64,000 nt of DNA from Gemmatimonadota bacterium. Its GTDB lineage: Bacteria; Latescibacterota; UBA2968; UBA8231. Below are positions 8,351 to 17,800 of the stretch, piece after piece. The first letter of the stretch is position 1. Each line of letters begins with the position of its first letter. Location of the stretch: assembly GCA_009840005.1 (NCBI GenBank), contig VXOR01000029.1, positions 22,697 to 86,696 on the forward strand, given 5' to 3'. The notes below the pieces were generated by a model. It was given only the letters and a program-made list of their open reading frames with translations. It ran no database searches and was not told where the DNA came from. A program made the position numbers and the translations under genes.

Positions 8351-9157
8351 ATGCCCGAGCTACCCGAGGTCGAAACCGTCCGCAGCGCGATGGAGTGCCA
8401 CCTGCTAGGTCGGCCGATTACCCGCGTCCGCGTCAGCACAAAGCGCCTGCGCGAGCCGTTGCCGAGGGCCGCGTTGCACGCCTTGGTCGGGGACTGCTTT
8501 GTGGCTGCACGCCGCCGCGCCAAGTTCCTCCTCCTCGACCTGCAATCGGGCCGGACGCTCTTGGTCCATCTTGGCATGAGCGGCAATCTGCTCCTGCGAC
8601 CTTGGGGTACCAAGCACGACCACGTGGGCTTTGAGTTTGCCGACGGGGGGGCTGTGGCGTTCAACGATCCACGGCGTTTTGGGCTAGTGTTGGTGTTCGA
8701 CGAGGGCGAGGAGCACACGTGCCGGTACTTGCAAAATCTCGGCCCCGAGCCGCTTTCTCGCGCCTTTAACGCCCGCTATCTGCAAGCCCAATGCCAGCGG
8801 CGCAAAAGCCCGATCAAGAACCTCATTATGGACAATCGCACGGTAGTAGGCGTGGGCAATATCTACGCCAGCGAGGCCCTCTTCCGGGCGCGCATCCATC
8901 CGGCGACTCCGGCCGCGGCCATTGAGCCGCCGCGCTTGGCCCGGCTAGCCAAGGAGATTAAAAAGGTACTGCGCGTCGCCATTGACCAAGGCGGCACGAC
9001 CATCAGCGACTATCAGGGGTCGGGCACAGGTGGGCGCTTTCAGCAGCGGCTCCACGTGTACGGCCGCCAAGGCGAGGATTGTCGCGTCTGCGACGCGCCT
9101 ATCGAAAGCCTCTACTTGGGAGGCCGCAACACCTTTTATTGCCCGAGTTGCCAATGA
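8351..9157 (+). CDS. mutM: formamidopyrimidine-DNA glycosylase
   Basis: 268 residues of the Fpg/MutM base-excision repair enzyme, which removes 8-oxoguanine and formamidopyrimidines and cleaves the AP site. The start is fixed by chemistry: the mature protein must begin MPELPEVETV with Pro2 as the nucleophile, so ATG 8351 is chosen over the in-frame upstream ATG at 8312. Visible features are the N-terminal PELPEVE, the H2TH region around IKNLIMDNRTVVGVGNIYAS, and a C-terminal zinc finger with four cysteines (CRVC...CPSC). Length is typical. It converges on clpP with a hairpin between them. Confidence 0.95.
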   Translation: MPELPEVETVRSAMECHLLGRPITRVRVSTKRLREPLPRAALHALVGDCFVAARRRAKFLLLDLQSGRTLLVHLGMSGNLLLRPWGTKHDHVGFEFADGGAVAFNDPRRFGLVLVFDEGEEHTCRYLQNLGPEPLSRAFNARYLQAQCQRRKSPIKNLIMDNRTVVGVGNIYASEALFRARIHPATPAAAIEPPRLARLAKEIKKVLRVAIDQGGTTISDYQGSGTGGRFQQRLHVYGRQGEDCRVCDAPIESLYLGGRNTFYCPSCQ

Positions 9158-9160
9158 AAA

Positions 9161-9184
9161 CGCCGGCCCCGTTTGGGACCGGCG
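9161..9184. terminator. hairpin between convergent mutM and clpP
   Basis: CGCCGG-C-CCC, loop GTTT, then GGG-A-CCGGCG: a strong stem just after the mutM stop and about 30 bases beyond the clpP stop. There is no long T run, so bidirectional termination is inferred from position. Confidence 0.5.
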
Positions 9185-9211
9185 CAATGAGCAAGAAACG
9201 AAGAGACGGCG

Positions 9212-9820
9212 CTACTTTTTGGCGTACCCGTTGGGCGAGGGTGCCGTGGTGGTGATTATGTCGTCGAGTAGGCCGTATTCTTTGGCTTCCTCGGCCGACA
9301 TGAAGAAGTCGCGATCCGTGTCCTTGGAAATCTTTTCGACATCTTGACCGGTGTGCTTGGCGTAGAGCGCGTTTAGCTCTTCGCGCAGGCGGATGGTCTC
9401 CTTGGCGCGGATGTCGAGGTCGATCGCCGTGCCGGTGATGGTTTGCATAAGGCTCGGCTGATGGATCATAATCCGGGCGTGCGGCCAGGCGAAGCGACGC
9501 CCCGGCTCGCCAGCCGACAGCAGGAACGAGCCCATGCTCATGGCCATTCCCATGCACACCGTGGAAACGGGTGCTTGGATCGCCAGCATGGCGTCGTAGA
9601 TAGCCATGCCGTCGTGAACTGAGCCGCCGGGGCTGTTGATGTAGAGGACGATTTCCTCGGTTGGATCTTCGGTGTCCAGCGAGAGTAGGCGGGTAACTAC
9701 GGCCTTGGCCGACTCGTCGTTGACGTCGGACCAAAGGAAAATTTTGCGCGCTTTGTACAGGCTCTCCTCTAGGTTTTTTTCTTGGAGGGTCTTAAGCAAA
9801 TTTTCTTCTTTTTCAGCCAT
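9212..9820 (-). CDS. clpP: ATP-dependent Clp protease proteolytic subunit
   Basis: 202 residues from the ATG at 9820, which has a GGAGAT site. An upstream ATG at 9868 in frame has no comparable site. ClpP forms the tetradecameric peptidase chamber that works with ClpX/ClpA ATPases. The catalytic triad is visible: Ser in GMAMSMGSFLL, His in IMIHQPS, and Asp in DTDRDFFMS. The oxyanion-strand motif is INSPGGSVHDGMAIYD. No Clp ATPase gene is adjacent. This copy has AMSMGSF rather than the commoner AASMGAF around the serine, as in secondary ClpP paralogues, so it may not be the only clpP. Confidence 0.94.
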   Translation of the reverse strand: MAEKEENLLKTLQEKNLEESLYKARKIFLWSDVNDESAKAVVTRLLSLDTEDPTEEIVLYINSPGGSVHDGMAIYDAMLAIQAPVSTVCMGMAMSMGSFLLSAGEPGRRFAWPHARIMIHQPSLMQTITGTAIDLDIRAKETIRLREELNALYAKHTGQDVEKISKDTDRDFFMSAEEAKEYGLLDDIITTTAPSPNGYAKK

Positions 9821-9853
9821 TAAAATATCTCCATAATTCTGAATTGTTCTACT

Positions 9854-11344
9854 GTGTTCGGGTTTCACAATATACGCGGCGGCCCCAACAGCGTCAATCT
9901 GCTGTGCCTCGTCCTGCTGGGTGCCTATACCCTGCTCAAGCTCAGGCTAGTCGCCGATGTGGAGCTGGGCAAGGACGAGGCCGTTTACTGGTATTGGGGA
10001 CAGCACCTCGACGCTTCCTACGCGCTCTTGCCGCTGGCCGTCTTCAAGCTGGCCCACGCGCTCTTGCCGCACCAAGAGTGGTTTTTGCGGCTGCCCTCGG
10101 CCTTGCTGGGGACACTTTCTACCGTGCTCGTCTATTGGCTTTGCAAGATGCAGGGTCTCGCCAAGCAACTAGCGCTGTGGGCCGCCTCTGCCTTTGCACT
10201 CAGCCACTGGACTTGGCACACCAGCTCCTACCTGCATCCCGATGGCTTCTTAGTCCCCTGTTGGCTGCTGACCTTGTGCATGGCGCGTCAGGCCGAAGCA
10301 ACCAACGCGCTGCGGCCGTATGTATATACGGGTTTAGCGGCAGGCTTGGCCGTCCTGTGCAAGTACTCAGGGGCCTTTCTCATCGGCGGGCTTGGCCTGT
10401 GGATCGCGCTCGGTCAACAAGGGAAAGAGCGTTGGCACCGGCTCGCCGCATTCCTACTGCCCGCTGTTGTCGTCGCTGCACCGCTCTCCTACGCCCAGTT
10501 AAATACCGACTTCTATCTGCCGCAGACGCTGAGTACTCTGTCGCGCATTGAAGATCTTAGCCATCCCCTTTCGCGTCTGCTCTTCTTTGCGGTCAGTCCG
10601 CTCTTTTTTCTGTCGCCGTTTTTGCTGTTTCTGCTCTATGCCGGCTTAGTGCGAGCAGCCAAACAGCGCGACCTCCTCGTCCTGCTCCCCGCGCTGTGCA
10701 CCATCGGCGCTTTTTTAGTTTTCGCGCTCAGCCGCGGTCAGATCAAGGGCAACTGGCTCCTGCCGGGCTTGCTGAGCCTGTGGCCTGTGGCGTTTGGGGC
10801 GCAGCCCAGGCGCTGGCTGCTCGTCGCTGTCGTCGCCACTGGGCTGTTGCAAGCGCTTGCCATCGGCCTAGGGCTGAAATACCCCGGTCTCTACAGCGAG
10901 TTCGCCGCACGCAGCAGGCTGGACAAAAGCTATGTTGGCTTGGTGTCGGAGGAAGACCGGGGCCGCGAGCCTTCCTACTCGTGGAGCGAACGGCTCTGCG
11001 AGTACGGTGGCTGGCACCACTTTGCCGCCGACGCGGAGGAGGTTTTGCCACCACTGCCGCTGCTGAGCACGCAGTACAGCATACCGTTTGCGCTGGCGTA
11101 TTACGGGCGGGCCGAGCGGGAGTATTACACGGTCGGTGATCCGAGGTTCCGAGACTTGACGGATTTTTACGGGCAGCGTAAGGAGGCCTATCCAAGAGAA
11201 GTGCTCTTCGCTGTGCGAACGGGTGGTACGGTCCCCGAATCGCTGAGCGCTACGTATCCACGGCAGGAATTGATCGCGGAAATAGACCGCCGCCGCGCCG
11301 ACTGTCCCTCAGTGTCTTATCAAATTTTCCGCTTGGGACGATGA
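9854..11344 (+). CDS. ArnT/PMT-like glycosyltransferase, family 39 (membrane)
   Basis: 496 residues starting at GTG, with no strong ribosome site. The protein has about ten hydrophobic segments between residues 15 and 330. An acidic first loop reads GKDEAVYWYWGQHLDASY, matching the DEAxYW region of GT-C transferases such as ArnT and PMT that move sugars from polyprenyl-phosphate donors to lipid or protein acceptors in the cell envelope. The soluble C-terminal ~140 residues face the periplasm. It is divergent from clpP, with 33 bases between starts. Acceptor and sugar are unknown. Confidence 0.82.
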   Translation: MFGFHNIRGGPNSVNLLCLVLLGAYTLLKLRLVADVELGKDEAVYWYWGQHLDASYALLPLAVFKLAHALLPHQEWFLRLPSALLGTLSTVLVYWLCKMQGLAKQLALWAASAFALSHWTWHTSSYLHPDGFLVPCWLLTLCMARQAEATNALRPYVYTGLAAGLAVLCKYSGAFLIGGLGLWIALGQQGKERWHRLAAFLLPAVVVAAPLSYAQLNTDFYLPQTLSTLSRIEDLSHPLSRLLFFAVSPLFFLSPFLLFLLYAGLVRAAKQRDLLVLLPALCTIGAFLVFALSRGQIKGNWLLPGLLSLWPVAFGAQPRRWLLVAVVATGLLQALAIGLGLKYPGLYSEFAARSRLDKSYVGLVSEEDRGREPSYSWSERLCEYGGWHHFAADAEEVLPPLPLLSTQYSIPFALAYYGRAEREYYTVGDPRFRDLTDFYGQRKEAYPREVLFAVRTGGTVPESLSATYPRQELIAEIDRRRADCPSVSYQIFRLGR

Positions 11345-11379
11345 CTAGCTGCAATAGCCTGCTCTTCCGCTCGTTCTAT

Positions 11380-11637
11380 TCATACAACCTGTATTTGTTT
11401 CTTCGGCGTATGGGCGATGCCTAGCAAACCATCAATAGAAATGTCTTCGTCTAGTAGAGGCCAATGAATGCCGTAACCAGAGGGAGAAATCTCAAAAGTC
11501 GTCCTCTCTCGCTCCGAAGCCTCGGCGAGCACAGTCGATAGCTCGCTTACGTTAAATCGCTTTTGCTGGCCGTCTATAATCAGCATCATAAACTTGCCGT
11601 CAAAACGCAGATCGCTTACATCGTGATATTTTTTCAT
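11380..11637 (-). CDS. DUF2442 family protein
   Basis: 85 residues. The pattern HDVSDLRFDGKFMMLIIDGQ, then FEISPSGYGIHWPLLDEDIS and IDGLLGI, is characteristic of DUF2442 (NE0471 N-terminal-like) proteins. These small proteins often accompany DUF4160 genes and have been suggested to act in toxin-antitoxin-like pairs, but the role is not established. No DUF4160 partner is present here. An AGGGAT site precedes the ATG. Confidence 0.85.
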   Translation of the reverse strand: MKKYHDVSDLRFDGKFMMLIIDGQQKRFNVSELSTVLAEASERERTTFEISPSGYGIHWPLLDEDISIDGLLGIAHTPKKQIQVV

Positions 11638-11688
11638 TTTATCCCTAGTACTGTCGGCATACTTCCATCACATCGAATCTGATGCTTT

Positions 11689-14600
11689 TTAGGTCGCCTC
11701 TTCCTTGCGCCCAAACGCCGACGTCATAATCCGCTGCATCGCCGTGCGGAAATCGTCGAAAAAGGTGTAAAACAGCGGCACCAACAAAAGCGTCAGCACC
11801 ATGGAAGCCAGCAGGCCGCCGATCATCGTCCGGCCCAGCGGCGCGTACTCCAAGCCCACCATCTTGGAATTGCCCGCGGCCATTGGGATCAGCCCGAAAG
11901 CCGTGGTGAAGGTCGTCATCAGGATTGGCCGGAAGCGATGGCGGCCGGCTTCCACCAGTGCGTCGTAGCGCGACTTGCCCTCGGCCCGGAGCCGGTTGGC
12001 TAAGTCGATCAGCACGATGGCGTTGTTGACCACCACGCCGATCAGGATTACCGAGCCGATCATCGACATGATTTCAAAGGGCGTGTCGGTCACATATAGA
12101 ACCCAGTAAACGCCGAGGAAGGAAAATGGGATCGACACGATCACCGACAGCGGCAGCACGAACGACTCGAAGAGTACCCCCATCAGCAAAAAGACGAAGG
12201 TCACGGACATGATCAGGGCGAACTTCTGCGACTGGTCCTGCTCCTCTAGCTCCACAAATCGGGTGCCCTTGTCCCAGCGGTAGCCGCGCGGCATCTCAAA
12301 GCCCTGCATCACCTGATCGACTTGGGCGAAAAGATGTTGCGCCCGGTCCTTGGCGGCGCGGGCACTGACATTGAGCATGGTCTGGCGGTTCTCGCGCCGG
12401 ATGTTGCCTAGGGTGCGCTCGACGTAGATGTCCGCTAGCGCCTCAAGGGACACTTCGAGGCCGTCGTCGGTGGGAAAGTTTTGGGTGCGCAGATCGTCTA
12501 GGCTCTGGCTGTCGTAGTTGGCTAGCCGCACGCGGATATCGACCTCGCGGCCGTCGTCGGTGTGGAACTTGTTGATATCTGTGCCGCGTAGTGCGTAGGC
12601 GATGGCTCCCGAGACCTGCTGGGGATCCACGCCGAAGCGCTGAATTTGGTCGCGGTCGAGGCGCAACTGTAGCTCAGTGCCGCCGCGGTCCATGTCGGTG
12701 TTGACCGATAGCAAGCCGGGGATGCTCTCCAGCCGCCGCTCGACCTCGGCGGCCAGCCCGACCAGCACCTTGGTGTCTTCGCCATACAGGCTGACATTGA
12801 CTCGGGCATCCTGCTCGGAGTTTTCCCAGTTGACCCGCAAGGTGATGCCTGGCGGCAGATAGAGCCGCTCGCGGATATCCTTTTCGACTTCTTTGTAGGT
12901 GAGGTACTCCTGTTCCTTCAAGCCCAGCGCGACATTCAAGTTGTCCCAAGCCACCTCATACCATTCCACGTCCTCTTCTTCGGCAAAAAACAGCGTTACC
13001 CGGCCCCAGCCACGGCGGAAGTAGGTGCGGAGCGTCTCGACGTTGTACTCCGCTTGGTGGGCCATCACCGTGTCCTCGACGGCGGTCATGAACTTCTCGG
13101 CTTGGTCCAGCGACTGGCCCGAAGGCATCTCAAAGGCCAAGTCCATCCGCACCTCGTTGCGCTCCTGACTGTCGGTGCGATCCATGCTATCCATTGGGAT
13201 CTTAATACTGGCGAAAAGGACCAAGGCGATGACGAAGGCGTCGAGGCGATTGTTCAGCACCCAGCCCAGCGAGCGCACATAGTGCTTGCGGCACCAAGCG
13301 ATTACTCGCGGCTCGCTTTTTTCTTTTTTCGTCGCCAACTTGAGCGCGGCGAGGGGGATAAAGATCAGGGCGATGAGCAGCGAGGCCACTAGTCCTGTGA
13401 TGACCGGCAAGCCGATTCTGAGCATCCAAAACGAAAACATCTCCTCGTCGCTCATCAGAATCAGGGGCAGGAAGACCACTACCGTCGTCAGAGTTGCCAT
13501 GGTCACCGCCAGCCCCACCTCGCCAGCCCCTTCAATCGAAGCCGTGCGCGGAGCGATACCTTCCTGGCGCTTGCGGTAGATGTTTTCGACGATGACGATG
13601 GCGTTGTCAACCACCAGTCCTAGGCTCAGCATCAGGCCCATCATCGTCGCTACATTCAACGACCAGCCTATGAAGTACAGGGCGATAATCGTCGTCAGAA
13701 GCGACAGGGGGATCGCCAAGGTGATGATCATCGTGATGCGCACCGCGCGCAAAAAGAAGAAGAGCACTATGGCCGCGAACAGCCCACCCCACAGGCCGGA
13801 ATTTTTGAGATTGCCAACCGAGTTGATCACTTGGTCGCCTTGGTTCCAGAACAGCTTGAAGTCCAAGCCTTCGAGCTTGGGATGTTCCTTCAGCTTGTCC
13901 AACTCCTCCTTCACGCCGTTGGAAACCTCGACGACATTGGCCTCCGACGCCTTGGTGACGCCGAAGCCCAGCGACTCCTTGCGGTTAATGCGGTTGACCC
14001 AGTCTTTCTCTGGCCGCTTATAGGAAACCTCAGCGATGTCGTCTAGCCGTAGTTGGTGTGCGGGATCTACCACGGTGTTGGCGACCTCTTCGATGTTTTG
14101 GAAGCGTCCCACCGAACGCACGTAGATCTTCTTGCCACCCTCGATCACCCAGCCCCCGGGTACGGTGAGGTTTTGGGCGCGGAGGCTGTTGAGGGCGTCA
14201 AAGACATTGATCCCATGGCCGCGCACCTTGCCTTTGTCCAGCTCGACTATGACCTGTTTGCTGGGCGAACCCCAAAGCTCAATGTTGCCGACCCCATCAA
14301 CGCGGCGCAGCGCCGGCTCCACATAGGTGTCGATAAGATGGCGCGGATCGGCGTGTTGGGTCTCAAAGATGATGGCACCATCCATGATCGGGATGTCGTT
14401 TTGATCCCAGCGGCGCACCCACAGTTGCTCGATTTCGTCGGGCAGTTCGGGCATCACCCGGTCGAGCCGGTCTTTCATTTCGGCGAAGGCCAATTGCAGG
14501 TCGGTGCCCTTTTGGAACTCGACTCGAACATTGCCGCCGCCACTGTAGGCGCTAGAGCGGATATTCTTGACCCGACTGACTTGGGCGACGGCCTCTTCGA

Positions 14601-14820
14601 GGTGACGCACCACTTTCTGCTCGACTTCGACCGCTCCAGCGTTGGGATAGCTGGCCCAGGCGAAAAGCCGGGGATAGTCAAAGCCTTCGGGGAAAAGCGT
14701 CAGCGGGATACGCGTGTAGGCGATATAGCCCACCACCAGCAGCGCGACCAGCGACATCACCACGGTCACCGGCCGGTTGACCGAAAAACGCGGCAGGGGA
14801 TACTGGTTTGGCTTTTCCAT
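11689..14820 (-). CDS. RND-family efflux transporter permease (second pump of operon)
   Basis: 1043 residues, the usual length for an AcrB/HAE1-type inner-membrane proton antiporter that exports drugs or amphiphiles with an adaptor and an outer-membrane channel. One TM helix lies at the N-terminus, helices 2-6 around residues 340-500 and helices 8-12 around 860-1020, with two large periplasmic porter loops between. The TM4 motif LGLVVDNAIVIVENI keeps the first proton-relay Asp, with Asn at the second position. The gene is third in an operon after an adaptor and a first RND gene, with 9 bases between them. Two different RND genes in tandem suggest a heteromeric pump, as in MdtBC. No TolC-like gene is in the window. 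Confidence 0.92.
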   Translation of the reverse strand: MEKPNQYPLPRFSVNRPVTVVMSLVALLVVGYIAYTRIPLTLFPEGFDYPRLFAWASYPNAGAVEVEQKVVRHLEEAVAQVSRVKNIRSSAYSGGGNVRVEFQKGTDLQLAFAEMKDRLDRVMPELPDEIEQLWVRRWDQNDIPIMDGAIIFETQHADPRHLIDTYVEPALRRVDGVGNIELWGSPSKQVIVELDKGKVRGHGINVFDALNSLRAQNLTVPGGWVIEGGKKIYVRSVGRFQNIEEVANTVVDPAHQLRLDDIAEVSYKRPEKDWVNRINRKESLGFGVTKASEANVVEVSNGVKEELDKLKEHPKLEGLDFKLFWNQGDQVINSVGNLKNSGLWGGLFAAIVLFFFLRAVRITMIITLAIPLSLLTTIIALYFIGWSLNVATMMGLMLSLGLVVDNAIVIVENIYRKRQEGIAPRTASIEGAGEVGLAVTMATLTTVVVFLPLILMSDEEMFSFWMLRIGLPVITGLVASLLIALIFIPLAALKLATKKEKSEPRVIAWCRKHYVRSLGWVLNNRLDAFVIALVLFASIKIPMDSMDRTDSQERNEVRMDLAFEMPSGQSLDQAEKFMTAVEDTVMAHQAEYNVETLRTYFRRGWGRVTLFFAEEEDVEWYEVAWDNLNVALGLKEQEYLTYKEVEKDIRERLYLPPGITLRVNWENSEQDARVNVSLYGEDTKVLVGLAAEVERRLESIPGLLSVNTDMDRGGTELQLRLDRDQIQRFGVDPQQVSGAIAYALRGTDINKFHTDDGREVDIRVRLANYDSQSLDDLRTQNFPTDDGLEVSLEALADIYVERTLGNIRRENRQTMLNVSARAAKDRAQHLFAQVDQVMQGFEMPRGYRWDKGTRFVELEEQDQSQKFALIMSVTFVFLLMGVLFESFVLPLSVIVSIPFSFLGVYWVLYVTDTPFEIMSMIGSVILIGVVVNNAIVLIDLANRLRAEGKSRYDALVEAGRHRFRPILMTTFTTAFGLIPMAAGNSKMVGLEYAPLGRTMIGGLLASMVLTLLLVPLFYTFFDDFRTAMQRIMTSAFGRKEEAT

Positions 14821-14829
14821 CGGTTCCTC

Positions 14830-17800
14830 CTAGGCCCGGCGATCGACCAGTGAATACACGGTCGGGATCACCACGAGGGTGAGGAAGGTGGAAGAGACGA
14901 GGCCGGCGATCACAGTCAGGGCCATCGGCGTGCGAATCTCGGCCCCCTCGCCCAGCCCCAAGGCCATCGGCAGTAGCCCCAAGACCGTCGTCGCCGTGGT
15001 CATGGCGATCGGGCGCAACCGCACGGCACCGGCTTGGATGATGGCTTCGGTCTTTTCCATGCCGGTGCGGCGCAAGGTATTGATGTAGTCAATGAGCACG
15101 ATGGCGTTGTTGACGACGATGCCGGCCAGCATAATCAGGCCGATAAAGACCACCACGCTCAAAGCTACCTGCGCCAGATAGAGCGCCACCACCACGCCGA
15201 TCAGCGCCAGAGGCACCGTGAACATAATGACGAAGGGATGGACCAGCGACTCGAACTGGCTGGCCATCACCACATAGACGAGGAAGATAGCCAGCACCAG
15301 AGCAAAGTAGAGACTCTGCAATGAAGTCTCCATCTCTTCGTTCTGGCCGCTGATCATAAAGTCGAAACCCATCGGGAAGTCCATCTTCCCCAGTTCGTCG
15401 TGGATCAGGCCCGAAGCCGTGCCCAGATCGACGCCTTGGATATTGGCCGTGACTACTGCGGCGCGCTGCTGGTCAATGCGGCGGATCTCGCTCGGCCCCT
15501 CGTTGACCCGGATATCGGCCACCGAGGAAAGCGGAATCGGAATAGGCGCATTGGGATTGATCACCAGCCGCTGTAGCTCATCCAGCCCGAGGCGATCCTC
15601 CTCGCGCAGCCGCACCAGCACGTCGATCTGGCGCTCGTCTTGGCGAAAGTCGGTGGCGACCTTGCCCTGCACTTTGTGGCGCACCAGTTCGGCGACGTTG
15701 CGCAGCGATAGGCCGTAGGTCGCGAGTTGGTCGCGCTTGTAGCTGATTTGTAGCTCGGGGTTGCCCGCCTGCAGCGAGGATTTGACGTCGACTAGCCCGG
15801 GCAAACCGGCCATCCGCGACTCGGCTTCCAAGCTCAACTGGCGCAACTGGCGCAGATTGTAGCCGCGAATCTCGACCTCGATGGGCGTCTTAAAGCTGAA
15901 TAGGGCCGGGTGCGAGACTTCAACCTCGATTTCGGGAATCTCGTCAACCTCGTCCCGCAGATGTCGGATTAACGCGGCCTCTTGCGCGGCGCTGGATCCC
16001 TCCTCCATGCGGACCGTTACTTGGGCGGTGTGCTCGCCTTCTTCGGCCGAGGAACTCGCCGACCGGTCGGTGCCCACGGTCGTCGCTATCCGCACGACTT
16101 GGGGCTGTTTGCCAGCTAGTTCTTCGATCTGGCGCACGATCTCGGCGGTTTCTTCCAGCGGCGTCCCCACCGGCAGTCTGAGGTCGAGGTTAAATTCAGC
16201 TTGGTGGACTTGGGGGATTAGTTCAGTGCCCAAATCGGGGAGGAGCTTGTACCAGCAGACTAACAGAGCGGCTAGGGCACCACCGATAATCAGCAACCGC
16301 TTCCTGAGCGCCCAGCCCAACAGGGCCGGATAGGTCTGCTGCACTAGCCCGAAGCCGCGTTCAAACGCAAAGAGCAGCGGCAAAAAGACCGGCATCAGCA
16401 AGATGCCTAGCAGAAACAACATCAGCACCAGCACTAGCCCGACGAGCATCAACGCCACATGCAGGACGATGCCCACCAGCCTGAGTACCGTGCCCAAGAC
16501 GAAGCGCACGCCTGCCAGATAGACCAGCGCCAGCGGTAGCGACAGGAATTTGAGCGTCTTCCACGCTAAGTGCTCGGACCTGTTCACCCAGTGCCAGTAG
16601 CGCTGCCCAGCCTCGCCGAGGATGCGCGGCGACTCAAAGCCGAGGATGCCCGGCCAGACGCGCTCGAAGAAGGTCCACTCGCCGATGCGGCTTTCCGCAG
16701 CCCAAGCACCGACCCAGCTCTGAAAGGTCCGCTCGCGCTTGAACCAGAAGAACTCGACGGGTTTGATTAGCCACCACAACAGCTCGGCGACGAGCAGGAA
16801 GGAACCTTTGAGCACCGCCGCCACGAGGGTTGCCGCGGCCAGCCCGATCCGCAACAGCACTTCGCCGATTAAGTAGGGCAGCGATAGGGCCACCCGCGCC
16901 GCCTTGTGCCACCGGCTTCCCGGTTCGCTAAATACCGCGCGGGCCCGGCTCAGTGCTTGAAGGCGCAAAAAGTCGCTGCGACCGATCTGCTCGGCCAGTC
17001 CGCCTTGGCGGTCGATTTGGCGCGAGGCCAGCATGGGAATGAAAAACAGCGCCACCCCCAACGAGGCCAACAGCGAGAACACGACCGTCAGCGCCATATC
17101 GCCGAAGATCTGCCCGGCTACACCCTCGACGAAGACGATGGGGAAAAACACCGTGATCGTCGTCAGCGTCGAGGCCAACACCGCGGTACCGACCTCGCGG
17201 GTGCCGCGGACGGTCGCTTGGACCAGATCGTCGCCCTCTTCCCGACAGCGAAAGATGCTCTCCAGCACCACGATTGAGTTATCGACCAGCATCCCGATTC
17301 CGAGGGCCAAGCCGCCGAGCGACATGATGTTGAGCGACACGTCGAACATGTACATCGGCGCGAAGGTCGCCATGATCGACACCGGGATCGTCAGGCCGAC
17401 GATTAGCGTGTGGACCACGTTGCGCAAAAACACCAAGAGCACGAGCACGGCCATGGTCCCGCCGATGACCGCATTGATTTGGACCTCGGTGATCGAATTC
17501 TCGATAAAACCCGACTGATCGGACAAAAGCTCTAGCTTGGCTCCTGGGGGCAGGCGGTGGCCGATGAAGTCGGTCATCCGCAAATACTCCATCGCCTTGC
17601 GGGCTTCCTCCTGCTTCTTCGCCTGTAGTTCCTTTTGTTGCTCTTCCTCGTTCTTTGTCGAATCGGCTCTTGCAGCCTCTTGCTTTTTTCGCGCCTCTTC
17701 TTGCTCTTGCTTTTTTTGCTCCTCGCTGCGCTTGGCCATTTCTTGAGCTTCGCGGGTCTTCTGCTCCACGTACGCGCGCTGCTCTGGCAAGCCGAAGAGC

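Noticed and set aside
14053..14853. 266-residue plus-strand frame
   Set aside because: Shadow of the RND gene on the other strand.
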